Positions 1-10,079 of a stretch of DNA of 64,000 bases are shown here, piece after piece. A model generated the notes under the pieces. It was not told where the DNA came from and searched no databases. It saw nothing but the letters and a program-made list of their open reading frames with translations. The DNA lies in contig NC_134138.1 of the NCBI RefSeq assembly GCF_033958435.1, positions 206,717,298 to 206,781,297 on the forward strand, read 5' to 3'. Source of the stretch: Carettochelys insculpta. Lineage: Eukaryota > Chordata > Testudines > Carettochelyidae. Each line of letters starts with the position of its first letter. Positions within the stretch are counted from its first letter, which is position 1. Position numbers and translations under genes: made by a program.

Positions 1-635
1 ACACTCCATAAAACACAGAAATCATTGAGAAACAGGAATTGTCACCTTCTGAGCCAGTGGACATTGGAATGAGTGTGTGCTGGAAAGGTGAAATATTCGG
101 TTTCAGGTAATAGGGAGGCTGTCAGCTGCTTTTCTTTTTCCAGTATCCATGCCAGCCGATTAATAAATTAATCTAACAGTAAAGCGTTTCACTGACGAAA
201 CATAAATACCAAATGAAGTACCACATGCTACTTCAGTATCACTCTACCTTGGCCAAGGTTCCCTCCAGTACCTTCAAATTCTATTACCATGATGGGTAAT
301 ATATTTGTAATCTTTGCAGTGTGTTATTGATTGGGAGACAACACTCACACCACTAACATCAAATACCAGCTTGCACAAATACTCAGAAATAAATTCCAGT
401 ATTCAAAGGTTAAAATGCCAGCTTTCTGGTGTGGAACCGGGGTGGCAGCCAATTTAGAGCTGGGAGAAACATCATGGAACAGAGCTGATTAATCCCCACT
501 GGGGTTTTGGGGAACCCAATAAATTTCCATACCTCTAATATGGGGATAATACAACTTTCTCTTTCTCACACTCTTTGTCTGCCTTCTCCGTTTAGATTGT
601 GAGAGTGTCAAAGCACGAATTGTCCCTCACATTAT
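1..635. other. Unassigned AT-rich sequence
   Basis: I see no coding frame, terminal repeat or recognised repeat family here. It ends at the left terminus of the MITE at 636. Confidence 0.5.
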
Positions 636-1058
636 GGCTACATCTACACTAGAGGATTTTGTCGACAAAACTCATGGAATGTCCACACTAAAAATGCATT
701 CTGTCGATAGTAACTCGATAGAATGTAGCATTTTGTTGACAGACTTCTGCCTCTCTCCCATGAGGCATAACACCCTTCTTGACAGAATCTGTCAACAAAA
801 AAGCTGTGTGGGTGCTCCAGGGGGCCCTCTGTCAACAGAAAAGGCTTCCGGGGCACCAGGCAGCCTTGTCTGATGTGCTTCCAGTTTGCTGTTCTATCAA
901 GAGAGCAGCTGGGCAGTCTGGCTGCTCTCTGTTGACAGAGCAGATCGACAGAGCCATCCGCTTTCATGTGTGGCTACAATTTGTTGACAGAACTTTTGTT
1001 GGAAGGGATCTTCCATCAGTAACTTCTGTTGACAGATAGTTGTAGTGTAGACATAGCC
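636..1058 (+). mobile_element. Non-autonomous TIR transposon (MITE), TGTTGACA-rich family, copy 1
   Basis: The left end GGCTACATCTACACTA (636-651) and the right end TAGTGTAGACATAGCC (1043-1058) are inverted repeats matching at 15 of 16 positions. The interior holds about nine copies of a TGTTGACAGA/TCTGTCAACA-type motif in both orientations, which suggests an array of transposase-binding sites. Short open frames across it (for example 634-873 and 644-967) come from these stop-poor repeats and are not taken as genes. No clean target-site duplication is visible (TAT on the left, CGT on the right). The element at 7654-8093 is the same family in reverse orientation. The TIR resembles PIF/Harbinger ends elsewhere in the window; that superfamily assignment is inferred. 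Confidence 0.7.
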
Positions 1059-2313
1059 CGTGTTTATTCAGTGCCTAGCACAACATATTCTAATGTCAGT
1101 TGGCACATCTAGGCACTACTAAATATAAAGAAAGATCAATAAGATAAATACATAATTCCCAAGAATCCAGCTCCTTTCAAGCTAATTTGTCTGAGCAAGA
1201 AGTACAAAGTAAAGTATGAAATCTGTAAAAACCATGACAAACTATTTGTATGTGATCTGTTCAGCTATGAACCAGACATACATCCTGTAGCTTGTCTATG
1301 AGCCAAACTTCCCCTGAACCTTTGGCTAAGTTATCTAAGAAGAGAAGTCAAACACAAACAACTGAAGTCAGCTGGCTTTGTTGTTTAGCAACGTAACCAT
1401 ACATTTGAAATAGGTGCCTCACTGAGTACGTCAATTCTTCTACAGAGTTCAACATCTGTTTAAACAAGGCTATGCCTGATGTAAATGTCAAAAGTGAATT
1501 AGTAAATGAACACAGAGTAATTCAAAACCCTGTTCATAACCCCTCTGACCTGCAAAGTATGGGGGGGGGGTAAGGAGGTAGGGAGGAAATGCGGGTCTGG
1601 GGAGAGAGCAGGAGGAAGAGCAAGTCCTTAGGCAAGTGAGAGTATTAAACATATTCCTAGAATGTTTTGTTACTTGCTTATGGGTTACGTGGGTTACTAG
1701 CTGAACGCTGCTGGGCTGATTTCTTAACAGACATTGAATAAAAATATTCACTCCTCTTGTATGCGGAAAAAAAAATCTTAGAGCGAGAAATAGTTGTAAT
1801 TCCATTCCTGTCCTCCACACCTGAGGAACAAATAAAGTACATGCCATTTTTAAAATAATTTGCTTTTTTCCCTCCAAAATTTTGCCTTGCTATAGTTATT
1901 CAAGGAAAACACCTCTTGTTTGTAGTAGCAAGTTTTGTAACCAAAAACTGCCTTTTGGTGACAAAACAGTGGGAGCATACATACTGCAATGCATCATTTG
2001 TCACAAAAACACGCAGTTTCAGCATCAAAATCTCCCACCCCTATGAGGGACTTTTTCTTTTCCCCTCCTTTTATTGTAGACAAACATGCAATGTAGACAC
2101 CATGAGGTGTTTTTTTTTTACTTTTATTGCTCTCCAAGAAGTTTCCTACATGTCCCATGCAGGAGATCTGGTTAGCACTGTGAGCTCTGCTACCTCACAG
2201 CCAGGTAAACAGCTACCTGCCTCTCCGGCCTTGAAAATCCCAGAAATGTTACATTCCATTTCCTGCTGGCTGGCTTAGCGTGGATTGGTCTCACAGCATC
2301 TTCCCAAGTGACC
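1059..2313. other. Mostly unassigned; possible outer part of a decayed DNA transposon after about 1870
   Basis: There is a G homopolymer at about 1561-1570 and nothing recognisable before about 1870. From about 1920 to 2110 there are AAAACTGCC/ACAAAACAG-like stretches. These could be the decayed terminal portion of the element that supplied the Myb/SANT-like fossil immediately downstream. I cannot define its terminus. Confidence 0.35.
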
Positions 2314-2880
2314 ATGGCTGGTATCGCACCAAATGTTCTCCTGGTTGGATCTCCGCAGAGCTATTGGACCTGATCAGTGTATGGGGAGAGGAATTCATTC
2401 AGTCCCAGATCTGAGAGACCCATAGGAACTGAGTTATCTACAGACACATTTCTCAGTGGTTGTGTAAAAAAAGGTAAGGCAGGACGTGCTACAGTGCAGA
2501 GCAAAAATAAAGAAATTGAGACAGGGATACTAGGGATACTACAAAGTGAAGGAGGCAGACTGTCACTCTGGTGCTGCAGCTAAGACCTGCCATTGTTATA
2601 GGAGGATTGGATATTATCCTATGCAGAGACCTCACTCCTACCACCAACAGCCCCATGGGTACTGTGGAGAGCATGCATGGAGGCAGCAGGAAAAGGACCT
2701 AACCTGGAAGATGACCTAACAGATGAAGAGGTTGTGCGAGATGAGGATGTGGGCCTCCCAGCTGGATAATGCAGTGAGGCAGGCAGACAAGAACTAATCC
2801 CTACTTCTGAGGTGCACAGCCGGCTGCAGCAGTTGCCCCCAAGGGAACGGCAGATAAGCAGCAAAGTAAGTGGCTGTAGC
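2314..2880 (+). pseudogene. Fossil Myb/SANT-like (trihelix) DNA-binding protein of a DNA transposon
   Basis: Reading the plus strand and tolerating stops and frame changes gives a W-containing first helix (SAELLDLISVWGEEFIQSQI, about 2349-2411). It is followed by THRN, an ISQWLCKK segment and a degenerate YSAEQ-K stretch. This order matches the Myb/SANT-like domain found in transposon second genes and in the MSANTD/ZSCAN20-like family. A second block at 2680-2870 (DLTDEEVVRDEDVGLPAG, then ELIPTSEVHSRLQQLPPRE) resembles the acidic and Gln-rich tail of those proteins. At least three in-frame stops separate the pieces, so it cannot encode the protein. It differs clearly from the trihelix genes in the Harbinger copies at 10 and 51 kb. 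The family call rests on recalled motif order. Confidence 0.55.
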
Positions 2881-4024
2881 TCGCGGAGTGCAGAAGTGGG
2901 CACAGGGCATTTACAAAAAAAAGTGGGGAGTTGATTGTGTTTCTGAGAATGGCACATAGCTCTGTGTGACCGCAGGCTGAACCTCCCAAACCCGGCACTC
3001 CCTGATCCAGCAACATCCACGGTCTGGCAGGACCACGGGTGTTGTTGGACCAGAGCCCCTGGGATGGAAGGTTAGTAGGAGTTGGGCCATTTTGGGCAGG
3101 GTAGCCCAACAGGGCTTGTGTTCCCAGTCAGAGGTGATGGCTTGCCGGGGCTGGAGCCAGCCTCCATGGGAACAGGACTGGAACAGCAGCATGGCTGGGG
3201 CCAGAGCTGGCCTCCATGGGGCCAGACTAGGGCCATCCCAGCAGCCAGGGCAGTGTCTGGCACCCTGGCCAGGGGCCAACCCAGCAGCCCAGTTGGGGCG
3301 GAGCCGGCGCCCCTGGGACCTGGGCTAGTTTGGCAGTCTGTTCAGGGTTAGAACTGGCTGCTGCCAGTAACCGGAGGTAGCGGGCCTGATGACGGCTCAG
3401 CCAGGGCAGGGGTCTGGGCAAGAGGTAAGGGGGTTGGGACTGGAGGTGTGTGTGAGGGGGAAGAGGAGCTGGCAGCAGGGAGGGGCAGCAGACCGGGTGG
3501 CCAGAGTGGGAGCTGTCCCTTCATCAGGCAAATTCCCTTGTTGAGGATCAGTCAGGTCCTGAGACTGAAAGAGGAGGGAGCAGCAACCTGTAATTGTTAT
3601 ATCCAACCAGAGTGTTGATGTACACTGAAATCTTAATGGAGTCCTCTAGAGACATGCTTCGAAAGTACTCCTGAGGTACTTGTTAATCCTCTGCTGCAGA
3701 CTCTATGCCAGTGCAGTTGTGTTCCTCCACCCATTACAGGGCACTCTCCCAACCATTCTGTGACCAGTGGCGCACAGACCAAAGCAGCACACAGGTAGGC
3801 TGCACATGCAGTAGGGCGAAAGCCACACGTTCCCGGCCCTGGTTTCCCTGCTTATCCTTGGCAGGGAGAAGTGTGGGATAATCAGAATGATTTCCCTACA
3901 AAGCTGCTTCATGAGCCCTGACTCCTTTTTTTTTTTTTTTTTTATCCTTACGCACATCCACCCCACTCTCACTTCCTACATTCACCCTATTTCCAGTACA
4001 TGTGGAAGTGCTGAATAGTAACAG
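2881..4024. other. GC-rich unassigned stretch followed by unique sequence
   Basis: From 3000 to 3480 the DNA is rich in CCAGGGC/GGGGCTGG-like words and has open frames on both strands, typical of low-complexity GC-rich sequence. None of the frames resembles a known protein. A T-run sits at about 3928-3944. It may be the interior of the element that holds the Myb/SANT fossil, but no right terminus was found. Confidence 0.35.
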
Positions 4025-4056
4025 AGAGGGAGCTGTGCTAGTCTATATATTATCAA

Positions 4057-4250
4057 AACAAAAAGCAGTCAAGTAGCACTTTAAAGACTAGCAAAATAAG
4101 TTATTAGGTGAGCGTTTGTGGGACAGACCCACTTCTTCAGACCATAGCCAGACCAGACCAGACTCAATATTTAAGGCCCAGAGAACCAAAAACAGTAATC
4201 AAGGAGGACAAATCAGAAAAAAATGATCAAGGTGAGCAAATCAGAGAGAC
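4057..4250 (+). repeat. Left arm of the Penelope inverted repeat
   Basis: This arm pairs with 4931-5137 over roughly 190 bp with scattered mismatches and a few indels. The most conserved piece is the outer 85 bases around ACAGACCCACTTCTTCAGA. Confidence 0.75.
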
Positions 4251-4359
4251 GGGGCCACACAAATACCCAGAGACCAGCTACTCCAAGATCAGCCCAAAAA
4301 AGCCAAGAACAGAACACCACTGGTCATCACCTACAGCCCCCAACTCAAACCACTGCAAT

Positions 4360-4903
4360 GAATTATTAAAGACCTACAACCTATCCTTAATCAGGATGCC
4401 ACACTCCAGAAGGCCCTGGGTGACAGGCCTGTTCTCTCCTACAGACAACCTTCCAACTTTATGAGGATCCTCACCCACAGCCACAAGCTATATCCCAGGA
4501 ATACCAGTCCTGGAACCTTTCCTTGCAACAAAGCCCGCTGCCAGCTTTGTCCACATATCTTCTCTGGAAATACCATCACTGGACCTAACCATGCCAACAA
4601 TGCCCAGATGCTTTGTACGTTGGACAGACTTCTAACTCCCTTAGACAAAGGGTTAATGGACATAAAACAGACATAAAAACATTCCAGATACACAAACCGG
4701 TTAGTCAACATTTTAATGGAGTGGGCCACGCTGTTAATGACTTAAGAGTTTGCATGTTACTGAAGAAAAATTTTTGCACCACTATTCAAAGGAAGACAGC
4801 TGAGCTGTCTTTTATATTCAAATTTGGCACATTAACACATGGTTTGAACCGGGATGGGAACTTTCTGAGTCACTATAGGGGCTCGTTTGCATACTTGGCT
4901 TAA
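4360..4903 (+). pseudogene. Penelope C-terminal GIY-YIG endonuclease remnant
   Basis: The plus strand encodes a linker (DRPVLSYRQPSNF), a cysteine-containing motif (PCNKARCQLCPHI), and then YVGQTSNSLRQRVNGH, HKPVSQHFN and AELSFIFKFGTL. This is the order seen in Penelope-like endonucleases: the Y-x-G core with its conserved R and H, and the catalytic E near the end. A frame change between about 4600 and 4615 separates the Cys motif from the GIY-YIG core, so the protein is broken. In intact elements this domain nicks the target DNA for reverse transcription. The reverse transcriptase that should precede it is absent here. Confidence 0.8.
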
Positions 4904-4930
4904 TCTAATTCTTGACCTCCCCCCACCCTT

Positions 4931-5137
4931 CTTCCCCTCTACTCTCTGATTTGCTCACCTTGATCATTTTTTTCTGATTTGTCCTCCTTGATTATTGTTT
5001 TTGGTTCTCTGTGCCTTAAACACTGAGTCTGTTCTGGTCTGGCTATGGTCTGAAGAAGTGGGTCTGTCCCACGAAAGCTCATCACCTAATAAATTATTTT
5101 GGTAGTCTTTAAAGTGCTACTTGACTGCTTTTTTGTT
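4931..5137 (+). repeat. Right arm of the Penelope inverted repeat
   Basis: Reverse complement of 4057-4250. It contains TCTGAAGAAGTGGGTCTGTC and ends in a TTTTTTGTT tract. Confidence 0.75.
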
Positions 5138-5436
5138 ATGTGGAAACGTGTGTGCCTCACAAGGATCAGTGAGAAAGCCACTGGACGTGTTGCAAAAGGT
5201 ACTTGAAAGTGAATGTTTCAATGTTGAGCTGAAATGTAACAATCCCTCTTTTGTGAATTGTGTTTTACACCAGAGACCTTGAGGTTCAAGAGATCCACCT
5301 CAGCAGTTGGGCTACGGCAGGTCAAAGTCCAACAGGCAACAGAGCTGTAGAGGTGACCCAACACTCCTTCACAGAATCAAGGCAGAGAAAGGAGCACTGG
5401 GAAATGGAGAGAGACAGGTTAGGAAAGGATCAGAAG

Positions 5437-5510
5437 GGTAACTGTGTTTGTATCTGCAAAAACAACACATGGCACCTTACGGACTAGCAGATTTTTTGGA
5501 TCATAAAGCT
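5437..5510 (+). mobile_element. Penelope end fragment
   Basis: The stretch GGGTAACTGTGTTTGTATCT followed by GGCACCTTACGGACTAGCAG and a TTTTTTGG-ATCATAAAGCT tail matches the left-end layout seen at 23852. It is only the terminal piece. Confidence 0.6.
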
Positions 5511-6186
5511 AGGAAAGAAAATCAGGCATTTGCTCAAGACACCACTGACTACATTATAAAGGTCATGGAGCAGTGAACCAAAATCCTCAAGTCTTTAATC
5601 AGACTGCACAGTGAGCAGATCTGGGCCTGACCCCAGCCCAGTATGTACACAATTCTTCATCCAGCAACCCCCCTCTATGCTCACACACTCCTTTTCAATG
5701 TCTGGGAATCCAGATTCCCCTACACTCTGCACCTTCTCTCACAAGGCTGAATATGATAGCTGGACCTTCTCAGCCCCTGCCAGGTATGTTTCACTGTACT
5801 TTGTTTTGATCGGTAAAAGCAAACTTTTTTAACAGTACAATATTATTATTTTGTGTTTCACAAACTCACGTAGCAATCGCTTCGATCCCAGGTGCAGGCT
5901 GTCCAAACATTTTTCAGCATGCATGTGTGTCACATGGAATACTACAGGGAACCAACCCTGAAAAGGTATATTTTAGTGCCCCTCATTGTTAAACTGTTTC
6001 CCCAATGCCACCCTGATATTAATAGCAGCTCTCTGGGTTCCTCAGACACCCCTAGCATCTGTCTTCTCAAAATCTGAAGTCAAGCCCTGTGCCTAAGTGC
6101 TCCACCCCCAAGCAAACATTTCACCCCTAGGGTCACACAGATTATGGAAAGTGCAGCATAAGTTTATAAACATGGGACTATTATAC
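5511..6186. other. Unassigned sequence
   Basis: No terminal repeats and no protein-like frame were recognised. Confidence 0.45.
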
Positions 6187-6480
6187 TCTGTAACAGGGAT
6201 GGGCAAATACTGACCTGTGGGCAGGATTTGGTTCCCCAGAGTCAGCCTCTGGTAGACCACTGCTGCAGTACTTACCCACGCCTCTGCAGGTATTGGCAGC
6301 TGCAGCTCCTGTTGGCCATGGATTGCCAGTCCTGGACAATGGGAGCTCTGGAACATGGTGTTCCGGTCTGGACTGTTTCCTGCAGCACCCAGTGGACGGC
6401 AGCTGCAATTGTCCATACTTGCAAAGGTGTAGGTAAAGACAGGGGTGGCGGCCTGTCCGGGGCTAACCCTGTCAAATCAC
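6187..6480 (+). mobile_element. Possible hAT-type non-autonomous fragment
   Basis: The start (CAGGGATGGGCAAATACTGACC) and the Gly/Cys-codon-rich interior resemble a common amniote repeat whose consensus opens CAGGGGTGGGCAAAC. The resemblance is from memory, and no matching right terminus or 8-bp TSD was found. Confidence 0.25.
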
Positions 6481-6488
6481 CGTTTTTT

Positions 6489-6740
6489 TTATTGCCCCCC
6501 TCTGCCCTGCTTTTTAAGGTCTAGCTTGCTATAGAAACACCTTAATCTCACCTTCAATCTGTCAAAGGCAAATTCAACTACCATGTAGTACCTACTCAGC
6601 CTGTTGTCAAAACTCTCCTTCCTGCTGTCCTGATGCCCTGTGTAAGGTTTCATGAGACAGGGCTGTAAGGGGTAAGCCAGGTCCCCCAGGATTTCTATGA
6701 CCACTTCCACTTCAGCCACCACATTCCTAAAAATGCATGC
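6489..6740 (-). pseudogene. Harbinger transposase fossil (C-terminal half)
   Basis: The minus strand reads ILGDLAYPLQPCLMKPYTGH, then SRKESFDNRLSR, and then MVVEFAFDRLKVRLRCF. This corresponds to the block leading to the third acidic residue (the E of VVE) of the PIF/Harbinger DDE domain; the E is kept. Upstream, KVHFACIFRN looks like the second catalytic block with its aspartate lost. A CR1 3' fragment abuts the 5' side at about 6755. Only about 80 codons survive and the N-terminal half is missing. It is more diverged from the 49-kb transposase than the copy at 12 kb. Confidence 0.7.
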
Positions 6741-6754
6741 AAAATGCACCTTTC

Positions 6755-7035
6755 TGAGTGGTGACAGATGGCAGAACAAGGGGCATTGGTCTGAAGTTAC
6801 AGAGCGAGAGGTGTAGGTTTAACATAAAGAAAAACTATTTCACCAGAACAGTGGTGAAGCACTGGAATGCATTACTGAGAGAGATGGTGGAATTTCCATC
6901 TCTAGAGGTTTTTAAATCCTGGCTTGACATCCTGGCTGGGATGATTTAGTTGGAGTTGATCCTCCTTTAGGAAGGGGGCTGGACTAGATGACATACTGAG
7001 GTCCCTTCCAGCCCTAGAATTCTATGATTCTATGA
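6755..7035 (+). mobile_element. CR1 LINE, 5'-truncated 3' end
   Basis: The sequence encodes the last residues of CR1 ORF2 (KHWNALLREMVEFPSLEVFK) and then the short 3' UTR. It finishes in the CR1-type octamer repeat ATTCTATGATTCTATGATT (7017-7035). 5' truncation is usual for CR1. The orientation is opposite to the large CR1 at 37.6-41.8 kb. The insertion sits directly against the Harbinger transposase fossil. Confidence 0.85.
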
Positions 7036-7084
7036 TTTCCAGATCACCCATGTTGAAGTGCGTGAAAAAATTCAGGCATAAGGG

Positions 7085-7284
7085 GCTGGTGACAGAGGGG
7101 GTTTTTGCTGGCAGAGACACGTCTACACAGCTTGTTTATCACTGGTAGCAGCTTCTGCCAGCAGCGAGATCTCACGCAGCTATGCTAAATAGCCATGTGA
7201 TTATGCTAATGAGCAGCCATTTGCAATTGCAAGACTGCTCATTAACATGAAGCTGCCGGCAACACCACTCTGTGTAGACTCAGC
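7085..7284. mobile_element. MITE-like fragment related to the foldback at 63.2 kb
   Basis: It contains GGTTTTTGCTGGCAGAGACA and ACGTCTACACAG near the left and TCTGTGTAGACTCAGCC at the right end. The left block closely resembles 63411-63450. ATGCTAATGAGCAG and CTGCTCATTAACATG form an internal inverted repeat (about 7204-7248). The left terminus is unclear. Confidence 0.5.
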
Positions 7285-7287
7285 CTT

Positions 7288-7486
7288 AGAAGACATTTAG
7301 GGGTAATTTACAGCTAAACAACAGCACAGAATACTGAGAGCCAGGATTGGCAGCTGTAACCAAACTTTATGGGACCATGGGAAACTTGGCCACGCCCATG
7401 ATAAGTGGTTGAGCAGTTAGCTAAAATCATGCTGGATTATGGATGTTGCTGAATGAGAGAGTGCTGGACTAGACAGGTTCAACCTA
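7288..7486 (+). mobile_element. Tigger-like (TA-flanked) element, right portion only
   Basis: This stretch matches the right two-thirds of the element at 25538-25865. Shared pieces include ACAACAGCACAGAATACTGA, AAACTTTATGGGACCATGG and the terminus GGTTCAACCTATA. The left third is missing where the MITE-like fragment ending at 7284 adjoins. Confidence 0.65.
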
Positions 7487-7653
7487 TACTATCTCAGTAG
7501 CTGGAACAATAATACATCATGTATCCAGATACCTGTTGTCTTCAATAGTTCCTACTCAGTTTGGCTAATGAGTCAAAGTACACCTATCACTACGTATCTT
7601 TCCTTGTTAATAGATATAATTGAATCCTGTCAGGAAGGAAGTGATAATCCAAG

Positions 7654-8093
7654 GGCTAGGTCTACACTACAGCAATCTGTCAACAGAAATTACGGTCGGA
7701 CGACATCTTTCGACAAAACTTCTGTCCACAGATTGCAGCCACACACGAAAGCAGATTGCTCTGTCGATCCACTCTGTCAACAGAGAGTGGCCAGGCTGCC
7801 CAGCCACTCTCTTGACAGAACGGCCAACCAGAAGCACAGCAGACAGGGCTGCCCAGTGCCCTGGAAGCCCTGTTTGTCAACAGAAGGCCCCTGGGGTGTC
7901 CACACCTGCTTTCTCTTGACAGATTCTGTAGAGAAAGGTATTCCTGAGGAAATGGCAGAACGCTGCTGACAGAAGTGCTGCATTCTGTCAATTTCCTGTC
8001 AACAGAATGCATTTGTAATATGGATACTCCACCAGTTTTGTTGACAAAATGTGAGTTTTGTTTGTCAACAAAACTCTCTAGTTTAGACATAGC
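7654..8093 (-). mobile_element. TGTTGACA-rich MITE, copy 2 (reverse orientation)
   Basis: The left end GGCTAGGTCTACACTA and the right end TAGTTTAGACATAGC are TIRs. Read on the minus strand, the body follows the copy at 636-1058, including a TTTGTCAACAAAACT block near one end and many CTGTCAACAGA motifs. Flanks are AAG on the left and AAA or AAC on the right, an imperfect 3-bp duplication. Open frames crossing it are by-products of the repeated motif. Confidence 0.7.
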
Positions 8094-9504
8094 AAACAGT
8101 GCCAATAATTAGGAGTTTTTAGGAATAGAAAATTGCCTAAATTAGATGGGTTTATTGATTATTTTACAGATTTATGTGGTTCAGAAATGTCCATGTAGAA
8201 CAAGTCTGAGAAGGAACTTAATAAAATATATATTGGATATTTCATCATTAACAAATATCAAACAAGGTTTTATAACCCATAATAAAACGAGTGAAAGAGA
8301 CAGCTATGCAAGAGGAATATACTATTTATAACATTCATAATATTGCTCTGCACTCCTTAATCATACACAAATAAAGATTAATGACCCAATTAGTATAAAT
8401 AGTGAAAAGGCAAAAATTTCCTTTGTGGACAGTTAACTGCCTTGTGTACAGGCTGCAGGACTGGACTCTCAGACTGTGATGATGTATCTCTTTTTTTGTT
8501 ACGTCCTGTTTAATTAGCTAATTATCTTAATAAATCCAATCAAGATGACTTATCCTAAGCTCTTTCTAATTACAAAATAAATTTAAACCTTACTAAGCCC
8601 TTGTTGGTAACAAATTGGTAACAGATTCTATTCTGGAACAATGAATAATGGTACTTGTCTTACTACTAATAAAAATCTATGACACACAAAAGGTATGTTC
8701 AGGCATGGTTAGCTATTAAAATGCCTACATACCCAACTATGACTTCACCGCTGTGAAATGTATGATCCCTCAGCAAGATCTAAAAAATAAAATACATATA
8801 TTTACTGAAGAAATAAAATTGGAATCCTACTAAATTATATAAACCCAAGAAATGACATGATGTGGACAAATCACAGACTGGTTTCAATGAAACTAATGTC
8901 CACCAAGAATAATTTGTGCCTACTGCCTTTTCTAGATTTCAGTGACTGACTGGAGTTACTAGTGTTGCTCAATTATCTGTTTTTGAATCCTATCTTAGAG
9001 ATGTCTTTTACATATTCTACTAAGCAATAACAATAAGATAGTAGAATGACAATAGGTTTGTTGGAATCGTCACTGAATAATGTACTAGAACCTAACAGCA
9101 AAGTCACTGACTCTTTTTAACTAGCTGTTAAATGTCTAGATTTTAATTTTAATGACAAAGTTTAGGTAAGAGACATGTAGGAAGAGCAATAAATATTAAG
9201 TTACTGTACATGATCTTTCATTTCTAAATAGTTAAAATGATTAATGCACTCCTGTGCATGACTGTTCCCAGCTATTCTAAAATGAAACATTATGCATAGT
9301 ATCCTTTTCTTTATTGTTTAGGTATCAAGGCACTGTCACATTCTGCCGCGTGCGCCTCTACAACACCCTGATACAACATGCAGCTTCTCATCTGAATTTC
9401 TTTTTGAAATAACGGAGAGCTCCATAATACTAGTACTATTCAATTAGTACTTTAAAATAACCTTTATCGGGTCTTACGCCCAATGGAAGAAATCTAAAAT
9501 TCAC
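8094..9504. other. Unassigned AT-rich sequence
   Basis: Long AT-rich stretch with no coding frame over about 60 codons after 8331 and no terminal repeats. Confidence 0.5.
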
Positions 9505-9534
9505 AGATAACAAGCAGTCCTGTAGCACCTTAAA
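9505..9534 (+). mobile_element. Penelope end, left half (interrupted by Harbinger A)
   Basis: AACAAGCAGTCCTGTAGCAC followed by CTTAAA is the outer part of a Penelope end. Its continuation, GACTAACAAATTTATCAGG, is found 3.7 kb away at 13260. Confidence 0.75.
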
Positions 9535-10079
9535 CGCTGAGTACGCTAGCAACCTCTTTAGAAAGTGAAACCGAAAGGAGAGCCCCTTTCAAAAGGAGGC
9601 TCCACACACCCAAAGCACTTTTTCAAAATTAATTGCAAAAGATCACAGCTTGGCTTTCAAAATTGCTCTTCCCTTGCCACGTCAGGAAGAGCCACTCCTT
9701 TCAAAATCCTCTTTCAAAAAAGGGCCAGTGTAGACACTCTGCATACCACTCTTTCGAAAGCGCAGTCCTCCATGGCGCCGGCCACTTGGAGTGCAGAGAC
9801 GCTCCTGCCAGCACATGAGGGGCTCTATGGCCTGTGTGTCTGGCCATGTTTAAAGACGCACCAGCCCAGAAGCCCTGTACAGGAACTGAGAGCGTGCTGG
9901 CTGCAGGCACCGCAAACGCCTGCAGCAGCACACCCTCCTGGAAAGGCTAGAGCCCAGTGAGGCACCCCACTAGCCTCATGGCTACATCCCAAGACCCCCG
10001 TAGCCTCCGGGGCCCTTCTCCGATACATCCGATAGGTCCACAGAGGGCAGTCAGGGGCCAAAAAAAAGTGGGCCCCCTT

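Larger units (their letters stand above)
4025..5140 (+). mobile_element. Internally deleted Penelope-like element with long inverted ends
   Basis: The left end (about 4055-4250) and the right end (about 4931-5137) are reverse complements of each other. Shared pieces include AAAGCAGTCAAGTAGCACTT, the block ending GACAGACCCACTTCTTCAGA, and the inner AGAGAACCAAAAACAGTAAT block. Such pseudo-LTR ends, often inverted, are characteristic of Penelope retroelements. Between the arms lie the linker and the GIY-YIG endonuclease remnant in plus orientation. No reverse transcriptase core is present, so the copy is truncated internally. Related end fragments occur at 5437, 9505/13257, 23852 and 32990. Confidence 0.8.

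Noticed and set aside
3703..3972. Minus-strand frame of 89 codons with a Lys run
   Set aside because: The Lys run is the complement of a T homopolymer; no domain recognised.
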